Below the pieces are notes generated by a model, which saw only the letters and a list, made by a program, of their open reading frames with translations, did not search any database and was not told the origin of the DNA. From Mucilaginibacter gossypiicola (GTDB lineage: Bacteria; Bacteroidota; Bacteroidia; Sphingobacteriales; Sphingobacteriaceae), in contig NZ_FOCL01000001.1 in assembly GCF_900110105.1 (NCBI RefSeq), positions 372,001-436,000 of the forward strand: 64,000 bases of DNA, read 5' to 3'. Below, in pieces: positions 27,068 through 35,690 of this stretch. The stretch's first letter is position 1; the number at the start of each line of letters is the position of its first letter. Made by a program: the position numbers and the translations under genes.

Positions 27068-27451
27068 TTATGCTCCTTCAAAAAAGTCGATCAGGCCACC
27101 GAAGTAACTGTCGTTCCATCCTTCAACAATGTCATTATAATCATCATCCGGAATGTTGGTGTGCCTTAACTCGGCCGAAGTGCCTTGTTTGTCAGCATGC
27201 AGCTTGATGGTTACGATAGAATTATCGCTTTGCCCTTCAAAATACCATTGCTGTACAACTTTTTTATTGGGTTCAAACTCAATGTTTTTGCCCACAATGC
27301 TGCCATCCCACATAGAAAATTCGGAGCCTGGCTCTGTTGACATTTCTGCAACTTCACCAGTCCACAATTCAATGGTAACCGGGTTGGTTATGGCCATATA
27401 GATCTCTTCGGGAGTGGCCGGTATGCTGTAATATTTTTTATAATCTTTCAC
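27068..27451 (-). CDS. SRPBCC/AHSA1-domain protein
   Basis: 127 aa. Activator-of-Hsp90-ATPase-like START fold: PATPEEIYMAITNPVTIELWTG at the start, SMWDGSIVGKNIEFEPNK, and the C-terminal GWNDSYFGGLIDFFEG. Such small proteins bind hydrophobic ligands; function unknown. It lies between the HAD and acetate-transporter genes on the same strand with short gaps. Confidence 0.8.
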   Translation of the reverse strand: MKDYKKYYSIPATPEEIYMAITNPVTIELWTGEVAEMSTEPGSEFSMWDGSIVGKNIEFEPNKKVVQQWYFEGQSDNSIVTIKLHADKQGTSAELRHTNIPDDDYNDIVEGWNDSYFGGLIDFFEGA

Positions 27452-27474
27452 CCACGCAATTTAGCTGAAATAAT

Positions 27475-28065
27475 TTAAACCTTTACCGGGCCAATTGGCA
27501 AAACGGTTTTTCCGTAAACTTCATTTAATACGTTGGCAATACCGGTATAAATGGCCGAAGCACCGCAGATAATGCCCTCATAACCGGCGAGGTGTTTAAT
27601 GCTTGCATTGCCCGTAGCATCACCTGCTACCAACAAGAAAAACAATATGGTTAACGATGCAAAAACAAATTGCAAAGCGCGGTTGAGCCTTAACGTGCCG
27701 AAAAATAAAAGGAAAGTAAATACGCCCCAGATACTCAGGTAAGCTATCATGGCACCTTCAGATGGCGCAGCTCCCCAGCCAAGTTTTGGCATCACCAGTA
27801 AGCCAACTAATGAAAGCCAGAAAAATCCATAAGATGTAAAGGCTGTAAGCCCGAAAGTGTTGTTCTTTTTAGCTTCGATAACACCGGCAATAACCTGTGC
27901 TAATCCACCATAAAATATGCCCATGCCTAAAATCATGGTGTTCATTTCAAAAAAGCCGGCATTGTGGATGTTTAATAAAACGGTAGTCATTCCGAAAGCG
28001 CATAGGCCAAGCGGCGCAGGGTTGGCAATGCCATCCTTCACCGGTACTGGTGTAGTAGGGATCAT
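27475..28065 (-). CDS. satP: Acetate/succinate uptake transporter, GPR1/FUN34/YaaH family
   Basis: 196 aa from ATG 28065 (a GTG 23 codons upstream gives a non-hydrophobic, unlikely extension). Six membrane helices and the family signature [14 protein letters not shown] at the N-terminus. Members transport acetate and succinate with protons. Sits downstream of no obvious partner; divergent from gpmA. Confidence 0.88.
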   Translation of the reverse strand: MIPTTPVPVKDGIANPAPLGLCAFGMTTVLLNIHNAGFFEMNTMILGMGIFYGGLAQVIAGVIEAKKNNTFGLTAFTSYGFFWLSLVGLLVMPKLGWGAAPSEGAMIAYLSIWGVFTFLLFFGTLRLNRALQFVFASLTILFFLLVAGDATGNASIKHLAGYEGIICGASAIYTGIANVLNEVYGKTVLPIGPVKV

Positions 28066-28145
28066 AGTAGGTTTTAGTTTATTTGGTTTGTACCGCAAGC
28101 TAACTGATTTATAAATATTAAGCAAGTTTTTCACAACCCTTAGCT

Positions 28146-28153
28146 TACTTTTG
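28146..28153 (+). promoter_or_regulatory. -7 promoter element TACTTTTG for gpmA
   Basis: Exact TAnnTTTG match 16 nt before the gpmA ATG. Confidence 0.55.
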
Positions 28154-28169
28154 CGTTAACTAAATACCT

Positions 28170-28859
28170 ATGCAAAAATTAGTATTAATACGCCACGGTG
28201 AAAGCGTTTTTAATCAACAAAACCGTTTTACCGGATGGGAAGACGTTGACCTTTCGGCCCAAGGGTACGACCAGGCCCATAACGCCGGGAAAATCCTCAA
28301 TAAAAATGGTTACAACTTTGATGTTGGCTTCACATCATACTTAAAACGATCTATCAAAACGCTCCATTATATTTTGGAAGAACTTGATCACCTGTGGATA
28401 CCCGTTGAAAAATCATGGCGATTGAACGAACGCTTTTACGGTGCCTTACAGGGCTTAAATAAAGATGAAACTATTGCTCAATACGGAGAGGAGCAGGTAT
28501 TAAAATGGCGCCGCGATCCTAATGAGCATCCACCCGCTATAACCAAAGAAGACCCAAGATATCCCGGGCACGATTTGAGGTATAAAGACCTGACCGAGCG
28601 CGAACTGCCCTTAACAGAAAACCTGAGCGAAACCATGGATAGGGTATTGCCCTTTTGGAACGAAAGAATTGTAAGGGCTATACGGCGCAACCAAAAGGTT
28701 ATCGTTGTGGCACACGGCAACAGCCTTCGGTCACTTATAAAATATATTGATAATTTAAGCGATGATGAGGTTACGGCGCTGGAAATCCCTACGGCAACTC
28801 CATGGGTTTATGAGCTTGACGAAGGACTGAACAGGATCAGGCACTACTACCTGGAATAA
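28170..28859 (+). CDS. gpmA: 2,3-bisphosphoglycerate-dependent phosphoglycerate mutase
   Basis: 229 aa. Phosphohistidine motif VLIRHGES (His9), [25 protein letters not shown] with the catalytic Glu, [10 protein letters not shown] and the second-His segment VVAHGNSLR. Glycolytic/gluconeogenic interconversion of 3- and 2-phosphoglycerate. About 20 residues shorter than E. coli GpmA (250 aa) but with all active-site elements. Confidence 0.95.
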   Translation: MQKLVLIRHGESVFNQQNRFTGWEDVDLSAQGYDQAHNAGKILNKNGYNFDVGFTSYLKRSIKTLHYILEELDHLWIPVEKSWRLNERFYGALQGLNKDETIAQYGEEQVLKWRRDPNEHPPAITKEDPRYPGHDLRYKDLTERELPLTENLSETMDRVLPFWNERIVRAIRRNQKVIVVAHGNSLRSLIKYIDNLSDDEVTALEIPTATPWVYELDEGLNRIRHYYLE

Positions 28860-28947
28860 TTTATCACGGGACATTCATTTATCTTTTACTTGGGGTACAA
28901 TTGTTTATATTGTAAGCCATAAACCAATTAATCCCTAATTAAGACGA

Positions 28948-29433
28948 ATGAAAAAATCCGACATCTATGAGGTCGCCATTAAAATACTGGGTATATACCT
29001 GCTGGTGGCCGATATTTCTAAACTTCCCGGCCTTATCACCTTTATTAGTAATCATGCAAGTTCACCTGTAGAGCAACAAGCAGCCGACCAGGGTAGCCTG
29101 TTAATTGTAAACGGGTTAAACTTTATTTTCCTGATCGTGTTAGCCGTAATACTTATTTCCGGCACAAAAAGAATTACCCGCTGGATCACCAATGAAAGTG
29201 ACTACCAGGAAAACGCGAAGCTTTTTGCCGAGCGAAAGGTTATCTACGAAATATCACTGGTGATCATAGGAGGGCTCTTACTGGTTAGCACCATTCCCGA
29301 TTTTTTATACCATCTGTATACGCTTGCTAACGTTAGCGAACAAAGTAGCGTAATATCGGCAGGGGCAAAAATATTCATTGGGATACTTACCGTGGCTTTT
29401 GCTAAACGAATAGGGGCATATTTTGCCAGATAA
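28948..29433 (+). CDS. Four-helix membrane protein of unknown function
   Basis: 161 aa with four predicted membrane segments (around residues 8-30, 50-70, 95-115 and 135-155) and short charged loops. No family motif recognised. It follows gpmA by 88 bp but may have its own promoter; a clear terminator follows. Confidence 0.7.
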   Translation: MKKSDIYEVAIKILGIYLLVADISKLPGLITFISNHASSPVEQQAADQGSLLIVNGLNFIFLIVLAVILISGTKRITRWITNESDYQENAKLFAERKVIYEISLVIIGGLLLVSTIPDFLYHLYTLANVSEQSSVISAGAKIFIGILTVAFAKRIGAYFAR

Positions 29434-29458
29434 CTTGAATGATTTTTAATAGTGAAAG

Positions 29459-29484
29459 GAGGCTGTAAATCAGCCTCTTTTTTT
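29459..29484 (+). terminator. Rho-independent terminator
   Basis: GAGGCTG (29459-29465), 5-nt loop, CAGCCTC (29471-29477), then seven T. Confidence 0.9.
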
Positions 29485-29875
29485 GTTGTATTGAGATACT
29501 TAAGCGATACATGGCTTAGGGTTAGATTGACTCTAATAATAAAAGGGGGTTAACAGAGTTATCATGGCTTAGGGTTAATATTTAACCATATATCTAATAA
29601 TCAAATAATTACACACCTTTAATGCAAGGAATATGTTAACCCCTTTTTTGTATAAATATTAGCGGCTAAGTGGTTACAAATTATATGGTGTTCCATAATT
29701 TTCAGCTCTTGAAAATGGAATACATAACCGGCCATGTAAAAACCGGATTATAAGTTTCAATGGGTTTGCTTAACAATAAGTTAATGAAATAGAAATGATT
29801 ACGAATTAACCTTCGTGCACTTTTACCGTATAATTCAATATCATTAACTTATACATAAAACCTAAAAAAATCATT
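29485..29875. other. 391-bp non-coding region with direct and inverted repeats
   Basis: No open frame is supportable. A 15-bp direct repeat CATGGCTTAGGGTTA occurs at 29510-29524 and 29563-29577 (53-bp period). AAAAGGGGGTTAACA (29541-29555) pairs with TGTTAACCCCTTTT (29634-29647) across an ~80-nt loop, with one unpaired G. Inside the loop GGTTAA (29573-29578) pairs with TTAACC (29582-29587). The structured block ends about 225 bp before the lipoprotein start and could be a leader RNA or repeat remnant. Confidence 0.5.
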
Positions 29876-31486
29876 ATGCTAAAGCTTACTAATCTACGTA
29901 TGTGGGTATTGGCCGCTGCCGCAACAGGCATGCTGGCAGGTTGTCAGAAAAATGGCCAGATGCCTGCATTAAAAGATGCTGATCAAACTATCACCAACAA
30001 AACAATCAAAACCTTAGCTGTGTCCTTAACACAGGGTTTTGAAGTTGGCTCAACCAGTCCTAAAACTGCTTATGATGTATCGCCAACCGGCTCATCAAGC
30101 GGCGACAATGTTACTTTATCAGGCGCTTCATGGAATATGTACGATGCCCTGATAGGTAATCTCGCTGCCGATCAAAAAGCAGGTTCATGGAGTGCCCGCG
30201 TACGTAACACCGGTAAAATTACCATGTTATTTGATGTCACTACAGGTATCAGCACAGTTACCATTAAAAGCGCAACTTACAATGGCGACAGCGCGAGTAC
30301 CTGGGGTTTGTTTTATTCGGTTGATGGCGGCTCATCATGGGCTCAGTCGGGTTCGGCAATTACTACCACAGCAACATTAACAGTTTCAACCTTTACCATT
30401 ACCCAAACCGGTAATGTACGTTTAGAGATCCGTAAGCTCACCGGCGGCAGCAACCGTATCAATATAGATGATATTACCATTAATGACAACGCCGGTGGTG
30501 GTACTGGTGGCGGTGGCACAGTACTTACAGGCAAAAAATTCCTGTTTGATGCAAGTCACCTTGAAAATGCAGGCAGCGCCGATTGGCAGATAGACGCCGA
30601 TGGCACCGAACAGGTAGCTATTTACACCGGCGGAACCACTACAGAAACCAAGGCTCAGCGTATCCCTACGCCATCATACACCGGTATTACTTCATCTACT
30701 TCTGAAACTTATTGGAAAGGCGCTCTTTCAGCATGGGCTGTGGAACTGGTAAAGCGCGGCGAACTGGTTGAATCACTTCCGGTAGGGACAGCGATTACTT
30801 ATGGTGGCGGTGGTGCCCAGGATTTGAGCAACTATGACGTATTTGTGGTTTGCGAACCTAACCGTTTATTTACTGCTGCCGAAAAAACTGCCTTGATGAA
30901 CTTTGTGGCTAATGGTGGCGGTTTATTCATGGTAGCAGACCATACCGCAGCAACAACTGCCGGCACCGATGCTAATGGCTACAATCCGTCAGATCGTGAT
31001 GGTGACGGTTATGATTCACCAAGGGTTTGGAATGATTTGATGACCAATAACGGTATCAACAATAACAACCCTTTTGGCTTTAACATTAATTATGTTGATA
31101 TCAATGAAAGCCCTTCAACCAATGTTTACACCGGCTCAAATGCCAATGCGCAGAAAGTACTGAATGGTGCGGCCGGTACAGCTTCAAAAATGGCATTCTA
31201 TGATGGTTCAACAGCAACCTTATACCCGGCTAATAATTCAAGTGTACAGGGATTGTTCTGGCGCAACAGCGCTACTAACGGTGGTACAGCTAACGCTATG
31301 GCATTATTGGCAACCTATGGTAGCGGCCGTGTAGTTTGGATAGGTGATAGTTCAGATGCTGACGACGGTACAGGTGATACAGGCGATAACTTGTTTAATG
31401 GCTGGTCTGGCGATGCTCCATCTGGCTATACTTCTCACTCGGCATTTCATTTAAATGCTTCATTGTGGCTGGCTAAAGCCCAATAA
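29876..31486 (+). CDS. Large surface lipoprotein with a glutamine-amidotransferase-like C-terminal domain
   Basis: 536 aa. Lipobox MLAGC gives Cys23 as the lipidated residue. Residues ~50-200 form a beta-rich domain (QGFEVGSTSPKTAYDVS, SGASWNMYDALIGNL, IDDITIND) like those attached to secreted nucleases in Bacteroidota. After a Gly-rich linker comes a domain with FLFDASHLENAGS, YDVFVVCEPNRLFTAAEK, NGGGLFMVADHT and GRVVWIGDSSDADDG, resembling class I glutamine-amidotransferase/DUF4350-like folds without an obvious catalytic Cys. Alone between terminators. Function unknown. Confidence 0.75.
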   Translation: MLKLTNLRMWVLAAAATGMLAGCQKNGQMPALKDADQTITNKTIKTLAVSLTQGFEVGSTSPKTAYDVSPTGSSSGDNVTLSGASWNMYDALIGNLAADQKAGSWSARVRNTGKITMLFDVTTGISTVTIKSATYNGDSASTWGLFYSVDGGSSWAQSGSAITTTATLTVSTFTITQTGNVRLEIRKLTGGSNRINIDDITINDNAGGGTGGGGTVLTGKKFLFDASHLENAGSADWQIDADGTEQVAIYTGGTTTETKAQRIPTPSYTGITSSTSETYWKGALSAWAVELVKRGELVESLPVGTAITYGGGGAQDLSNYDVFVVCEPNRLFTAAEKTALMNFVANGGGLFMVADHTAATTAGTDANGYNPSDRDGDGYDSPRVWNDLMTNNGINNNNPFGFNINYVDINESPSTNVYTGSNANAQKVLNGAAGTASKMAFYDGSTATLYPANNSSVQGLFWRNSATNGGTANAMALLATYGSGRVVWIGDSSDADDGTGDTGDNLFNGWSGDAPSGYTSHSAFHLNASLWLAKAQ

Positions 31487-31530
31487 GAATATAAAGACTT
31501 TCCTCAAAGGGAAGTGCAATTGTTAGTTTA

Positions 31531-31562
31531 AGTCCTGTTGCCGGTGGCAACAGGACTTTTTT
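31531..31562 (+). terminator. Strong terminator after the lipoprotein gene
   Basis: Perfect 12-bp stem AGTCCTGTTGCC (31531-31542) / GGCAACAGGACT (31546-31557) with a 3-nt loop and T-run. Confidence 0.93.
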
Positions 31563-31659
31563 ATGCTCATGCTTCAAACAAGTTGGTTGCTTTTGAAGTT
31601 ATAATAACAGAAGGTGATCAATAAGGTCATTTTTTGTTTACCTATACAAAAACATCACC

Positions 31660-32004
31660 ATGAAAAATTATGAAACCTTAGTGGATGCCACTAACGACCT
31701 CCTGAAAAGGGGATATACAGCTAATCTTAGCCTTGATGGCGAAACCATTGACGATAAAGAAAAAGATATCCATATGACTGCCGATGACTTTGAGATAGAT
31801 GAGTTTTACCGTTTTGAAGGAGCAAGTAACCCATCAGATATGTCGATAGTATATGCGGTATCATCATCAAAATATAACTTAAAAGGTGTGTTGGTAAATG
31901 CTTATGGTACCTATGCCGATGATAGCTCCTCAGCCCTGGCTGCCAAGCTACATCATGGACAGGTAAGCCATAACCTGCACGGCGAAGACAGGCCGACGGC
32001 GTAA
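31660..32004 (+). CDS. Small conserved protein of Bacteroidota, function unknown
   Basis: 114 aa, acidic, no signal peptide. The core (LKRGYTANLSLDGE, DEFYRFEGASNPSDMSIVYAVSS, LKGVLVNAYGTYAD) matches a short family often labelled phosphoribosylpyrophosphate synthetase in databases. That label looks wrong: there is no PRPP-loop or Walker-like motif and the protein is about a third of PRPP synthetase length. Followed by a strong bidirectional hairpin. Confidence 0.75.
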   Translation: MKNYETLVDATNDLLKRGYTANLSLDGETIDDKEKDIHMTADDFEIDEFYRFEGASNPSDMSIVYAVSSSKYNLKGVLVNAYGTYADDSSSALAAKLHHGQVSHNLHGEDRPTA

Positions 32005-32035
32005 GTTGGTAGTCTTAAGTCTAAAATCTTAAGTT

Positions 32036-32091
32036 AAAAGTCGGCGACAAATATTTCTGTAGGGACAGCGGGATATTTGTTGCCGGCTTTT
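32036..32091. terminator. Long bidirectional terminator hairpin
   Basis: 19-bp stem: 32036-32054 (AAAAGTCGGCGACAAATAT) with 32073-32091 (ATATTTGTTGCCGGCTTTT), two G-T wobbles, A/T-runs on both sides, between convergent genes. The preceding AGTCTTAAGTCTAAAATCTTAAGT (32011 on) is a short-period repeat. Confidence 0.8.
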
Positions 32092-32097
32092 GGCTTT

Positions 32098-32679
32098 TTA
32101 AGGTCTCTCTTTTATGAGAGATTTAGAGGGGCTCAATTCCTTTATCATTTTCTTTCCTGCCGATTGAATTGCAGGTGTACCGTCACGCATCAAAAATTCC
32201 AGTTGAGCGGGCAGCTCATCGGCTACCCAGGGATAGCGGAAGCGCAAATTGAGCAAGGCCCAGCCTGCAAATACTTTCACTGCAATTTTTACTTTGGGAT
32301 CTATCATCCAGTCAAAAAGCTGCTCAACCGCAGGTTCAAGATCAAGGCTGTTTAGTTTTTGTTTTACCAGCGATTGTTCCTTTTCTTCGGTAGCATGCAT
32401 CAGTATTTTAGCGTAATGCCTTTGACATCCCGGGTTAGTGACCTGTGGTAAGCGTGCAATCAGGTATTCAAGATTATTGGTAAAAACCTCAGCATCTTTT
32501 AAAAACATATTTTCCAGCAGCCATGCCGCCCTGAAACCGAGGGGCTTATCGGCATGAAAGGTAATCTCTATCAGGTCGCGCAAATCAAATTGTTGTTCCG
32601 TCAAAATACGAGTTAGTTCAAGCACTTTGAGTTTGCCTATGGTATTCGCTATTTTTTGGGTAAGTTCGTCGCAGGTCAT
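32098..32679 (-). CDS. HEAT-repeat-like alpha-helical protein
   Basis: 193 aa, mostly helical with repeated Leu/Ala patterns (GFRAAWLLENMFLKDAE, IAVKVFAGWALLNLRFRYP, AIQSAGKKMIKEL) suggestive of HEAT/ARM-like solenoid repeats. No catalytic motif, no signal peptide. Divergent from the M16 peptidase gene. Probably a protein-binding scaffold; not further assignable. Confidence 0.65.
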   Translation of the reverse strand: MTCDELTQKIANTIGKLKVLELTRILTEQQFDLRDLIEITFHADKPLGFRAAWLLENMFLKDAEVFTNNLEYLIARLPQVTNPGCQRHYAKILMHATEEKEQSLVKQKLNSLDLEPAVEQLFDWMIDPKVKIAVKVFAGWALLNLRFRYPWVADELPAQLEFLMRDGTPAIQSAGKKMIKELSPSKSLIKERP

Positions 32680-32766
32680 TGGTAGCCTAAAAGTAAAAAA
32701 ATACCGGTGCCTAACCTAAAACACTTGTTCATTTTTGGCATTCACTTTCAATGTCATCAAAAGTTA

Positions 32767-32774
32767 TACATTTG
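32767..32774 (+). promoter_or_regulatory. -7 promoter element TACATTTG for the M16 operon
   Basis: Exact TAnnTTTG match, 28 nt before the ATG at 32803. Confidence 0.5.
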
Positions 32775-32802
32775 CTATCCGTATTAAAAACTTAATAGAT
32801 AC

Positions 32803-34041
32803 ATGGTTAAATTCAACCGATTCACACTTGACAATGGCCTTAGGGTTATTGTGCATGAAGATAATACCACACCTATGGCCGTGCTCAATATTCTGTATGA
32901 TGTTGGCGCACGCGATGAAGATCCGGAACAAACCGGTTTCGCCCATTTGTTTGAACACCTGATGTTTGGCGGCTCTGTAAATATTCCTGTTTATGATGAA
33001 CCCCTGCAAAGGGTAGGAGGCGAAAATAACGCCTTTACCAGCAACGATATCACCAACTATTATATCACCCTGCCATCGGCCAATCTTGAAACTGCTTTTT
33101 GGCTGGAAAGCGACCGGATGCTGAGCCTTGCGTTCAGCGAAAAAAGCCTTGAGGTACAGCGCAACGTAGTTATCGAAGAGTTTAAACAACGCTATCTAAA
33201 TCAGCCATATGGGGACGTTTGGCTAAAGCTTCGTCCGCTGGTTTATAAAAAACATCCTTATCGCTGGGCAACCATCGGCAAAACCATCAAACATATTGAA
33301 GATGCCAGGATTGAGGATGTAAAAGCGTTTTTCAAAAAACATTATAACCCGCAAAATGCCATTATGGTAGTAGGGGGCAACGTAACAACCGAACAGATAA
33401 AAGAGCTTTCTGAAAAATGGTTTGGCCAGATACCCGCCGGCGAAAAGTATCATCGTAACTTGCCGCAAGAGCCGGAACAACAGAAAGCCCGCCGTGAAAC
33501 GGTTACTGCCAAAGTGCCACTTAATGATGTGTATATCGCATTTCAGATGGGTGCCCGTACAGACGAAGACTATTATGCTGTTGAATTGCTTTCTGATATC
33601 CTTTCGAGAGGTAATTCATCACGATTGTATAAATCGTTGATCAAAGAAAAGCAGATCTTCAGTGAAGTGCATGCTTATATTACAGGCAGCCTGGATAAAG
33701 GCATGTTTGTATTAGAGGGAAAGCCGCTTGAGGGAATCAGCATTGAACAGGCCGAAGCTGCTTTGTGGGAAGAGCTGGAGAAAGTAAAAGCAGAAGAAAT
33801 TCCGGCAGATGAGCTTACCAAGGTTCAGAACAAGACCGAATCAACCATGATATTTTCAGAAATGTCGTTGTTAGATAAGGCCATGAACCTGGCCTCGTTT
33901 GAGTTGCTTGGCGATGCAGACCTGATCAATCATGAAACGGCTAAATACATAGCCGTAACTGCCGCGCAGGTAAAAGAGCAAGCCAATAAACTGTTCAAAA
34001 AGGATAATTCATCAACGCTTATTTATTTAGCAGAGAAGTAA
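32803..34041 (+). CDS. M16-family zinc peptidase, catalytic subunit
   Basis: 412 aa. Inverted zinc motif HxxEH in GFAHLFEHLMFGG (His48, Glu51, His52) with the distal Glu in EVQRNVVIEEFKQR, as in mitochondrial processing peptidase beta/PqqL-type enzymes. No signal peptide, so cytoplasmic as it stands. Paired with a second M16 gene lacking the zinc motif 101 bp downstream; the two likely form a heterodimer as in other bacterial M16B pairs. Confidence 0.92.
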   Translation: MVKFNRFTLDNGLRVIVHEDNTTPMAVLNILYDVGARDEDPEQTGFAHLFEHLMFGGSVNIPVYDEPLQRVGGENNAFTSNDITNYYITLPSANLETAFWLESDRMLSLAFSEKSLEVQRNVVIEEFKQRYLNQPYGDVWLKLRPLVYKKHPYRWATIGKTIKHIEDARIEDVKAFFKKHYNPQNAIMVVGGNVTTEQIKELSEKWFGQIPAGEKYHRNLPQEPEQQKARRETVTAKVPLNDVYIAFQMGARTDEDYYAVELLSDILSRGNSSRLYKSLIKEKQIFSEVHAYITGSLDKGMFVLEGKPLEGISIEQAEAALWEELEKVKAEEIPADELTKVQNKTESTMIFSEMSLLDKAMNLASFELLGDADLINHETAKYIAVTAAQVKEQANKLFKKDNSSTLIYLAEK

Positions 34042-34044
34042 ACA

Positions 34045-34127
34045 AACCTTGATTTGCCTGATTTTAAGACACCTCTGATACTAAGCAATTTTGAGTCAAG
34101 ATATCTTAAAACCACGAAAATCAGGGT
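34045..34127. repeat. Inverted repeat between the two M16 genes
   Basis: AACCT...CCTGATTTT (34057-34065) is mirrored by AAAATCAGG...GTT (34117-34125). The sequence CTTGATTTGCCTGATTTT resembles the AATCAGG/AAATCA-type intergenic repeats of Bacteroidota. No promoter is evident here, so transcription probably runs through. Confidence 0.5.
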
Positions 34128-34142
34128 TAAACAAAGTAATAT

Positions 34143-35420
34143 ATGATTAACAGACAATTAGCTCCTGAGTTCAGGGCTATCGACAATATAAGCCTCATCA
34201 GGCCGGAGCACCAGCAGCTTGGTAATGGCGCCAATGTTTTTAGTTTTAACTCTGGCGATCAGGAACTGGTACGTATTGAGTGGATCTTCGGCAACCTTAG
34301 CTTCGATCCGGCAAAGCCGCTGCTTAACATGGCTGTAAATTCCATGCTTACCGATGGCACTACAACTTTAACAGCTGCCCAAATAGCTGATAAAATTGAT
34401 TTTTACGGCGCTTTTTTACAGGTAGACTATGGGTATGAAAACTCGCAGGTTACGCTTTATAGCCTGAATAAACACCTGCAGCATACCTTGCCGGTTATTG
34501 CCGATATACTCCAAAATTCCATCTTCCCCGAAAAAGAACTGGAAACCTTTAAGCGTAATCAGCAGCAAAAACTACAGGTTAGCCTGCAAAAAAATGACGT
34601 GGTGGCACGCCGCACGTTTAACAGGGCCGTTTATGGAACCACCATTTTTGGTTATGCATCAGAAATGGCCGATTACCAAACCCTTCAACATGATGATATG
34701 CTGGCTCATTACAAAAAAATGTACCAGCCTTCTAATTGTACCATTGTTGTAGCCGGTAAGGTTGAGCCCCAAACGTTGACGCTGTTAGCAGAAACATTTG
34801 AAAAAAACTGGACAAATACAGCGGTACCGGCAATTACAAATCAACCGGATATAAATGCGGCTGCCGATCTTTTTTATTTTACTGAAAAACCGGAGGCATT
34901 GCAGTCGGCAATCAGGATAGGTACACCTATCATCAACCGTTCGCATGCCGATTTTCAATCATTACAGGTTTTAAACACGGTATTTGGCGGCTATTTCGGA
35001 TCGCGGTTAATGGCCAATATCCGTGAGGACAAAGGATATACTTACGGTATAGGTTCCGGACTGGCGTCATTTAAACAAGTCGGCTCATTTTTCATAGCAA
35101 CAGAAGTTGGCGCAGATGTTTGCAAGCTGGCCGTTACCGAGATTGAAAAAGAAATCAATATCCTGAAAACTGAATTGGTGCCCGAAGAGGAGCTGTCTTT
35201 AGTGCGTAACTATATGCTTGGCTCACTATTAGGTAGTTTGGAAAATGTATTTTCACATGCTGATAAATTCAAAACCATTTATTTTGCAGGCCTGGATTAT
35301 GATTATTACGACAGGTACACCGCAACCGTAAAAAACATTACTTCCGATAAACTGATCCAACTGGCTAATACTTATTTCCACTTCGATCAATTTTACAAAG
35401 TGATTGTAGGGAAATATTAG
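34143..35420 (+). CDS. M16-family peptidase, non-catalytic partner
   Basis: 425 aa with the M16 fold, but the HxxEH position is replaced (LLNMAVNSMLTDGT), so it cannot bind zinc in the normal way. It retains the C-terminal R/Y motif in MANIREDKGYTYGIGSGL, which positions substrate in the catalytic partner. Pairs with the upstream active subunit. Confidence 0.9.
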   Translation: MINRQLAPEFRAIDNISLIRPEHQQLGNGANVFSFNSGDQELVRIEWIFGNLSFDPAKPLLNMAVNSMLTDGTTTLTAAQIADKIDFYGAFLQVDYGYENSQVTLYSLNKHLQHTLPVIADILQNSIFPEKELETFKRNQQQKLQVSLQKNDVVARRTFNRAVYGTTIFGYASEMADYQTLQHDDMLAHYKKMYQPSNCTIVVAGKVEPQTLTLLAETFEKNWTNTAVPAITNQPDINAAADLFYFTEKPEALQSAIRIGTPIINRSHADFQSLQVLNTVFGGYFGSRLMANIREDKGYTYGIGSGLASFKQVGSFFIATEVGADVCKLAVTEIEKEINILKTELVPEEELSLVRNYMLGSLLGSLENVFSHADKFKTIYFAGLDYDYYDRYTATVKNITSDKLIQLANTYFHFDQFYKVIVGKY

Positions 35421-35640
35421 CGATATTTCGGAGTTGGGACATTCGATTTCGGATTTAAGCATTTTGTAGCTATGATTTTTAATTTGGATACCGATTGGGG
35501 AGTATTCCGAATCGAATACTCCAAACTTCAAATCAAAATAAATCCGAAATCGAAATTCCGAAATCCGATATCAAAATCCTGAATTATCATCCCAAGGCAA
35601 TTTTAAATAAATCTAAAATCGAAATTCCGAAATCCGAAAT
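35421..35640. repeat. Short-period CCGAAATC repeat block upstream of guaB
   Basis: A 22-bp direct repeat built from AAATCGAAATTCCGAAATCC occurs at 35547-35568 and 35616-35637 (69-bp period). The inverse TTCGATTTCGGATTT lies at 35442-35456. Between them GGAGTATTC (35499-35507) and GAATACTCC (35514-35522) form a hairpin. The block ends 8 bp before the guaB -7 element. No CRISPR-like spacing; non-coding. Confidence 0.7.
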
Positions 35641-35647
35641 ATTTTAT

Positions 35648-35655
35648 TACCTTTG
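35648..35655 (+). promoter_or_regulatory. -7 promoter element TACCTTTG for guaB
   Basis: Exact TAnnTTTG match 35 nt before the guaB ATG. Confidence 0.55.
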
Positions 35656-35690
35656 CCCGGCAAATAATAACTCCAAAATAATTATTTGCT

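Noticed and set aside
35421..35640. Possible CRISPR array from the 22-bp repeats
   Set aside because: Only two direct copies plus one partial inverse copy, with irregular spacing, internal repetition and no cas genes.
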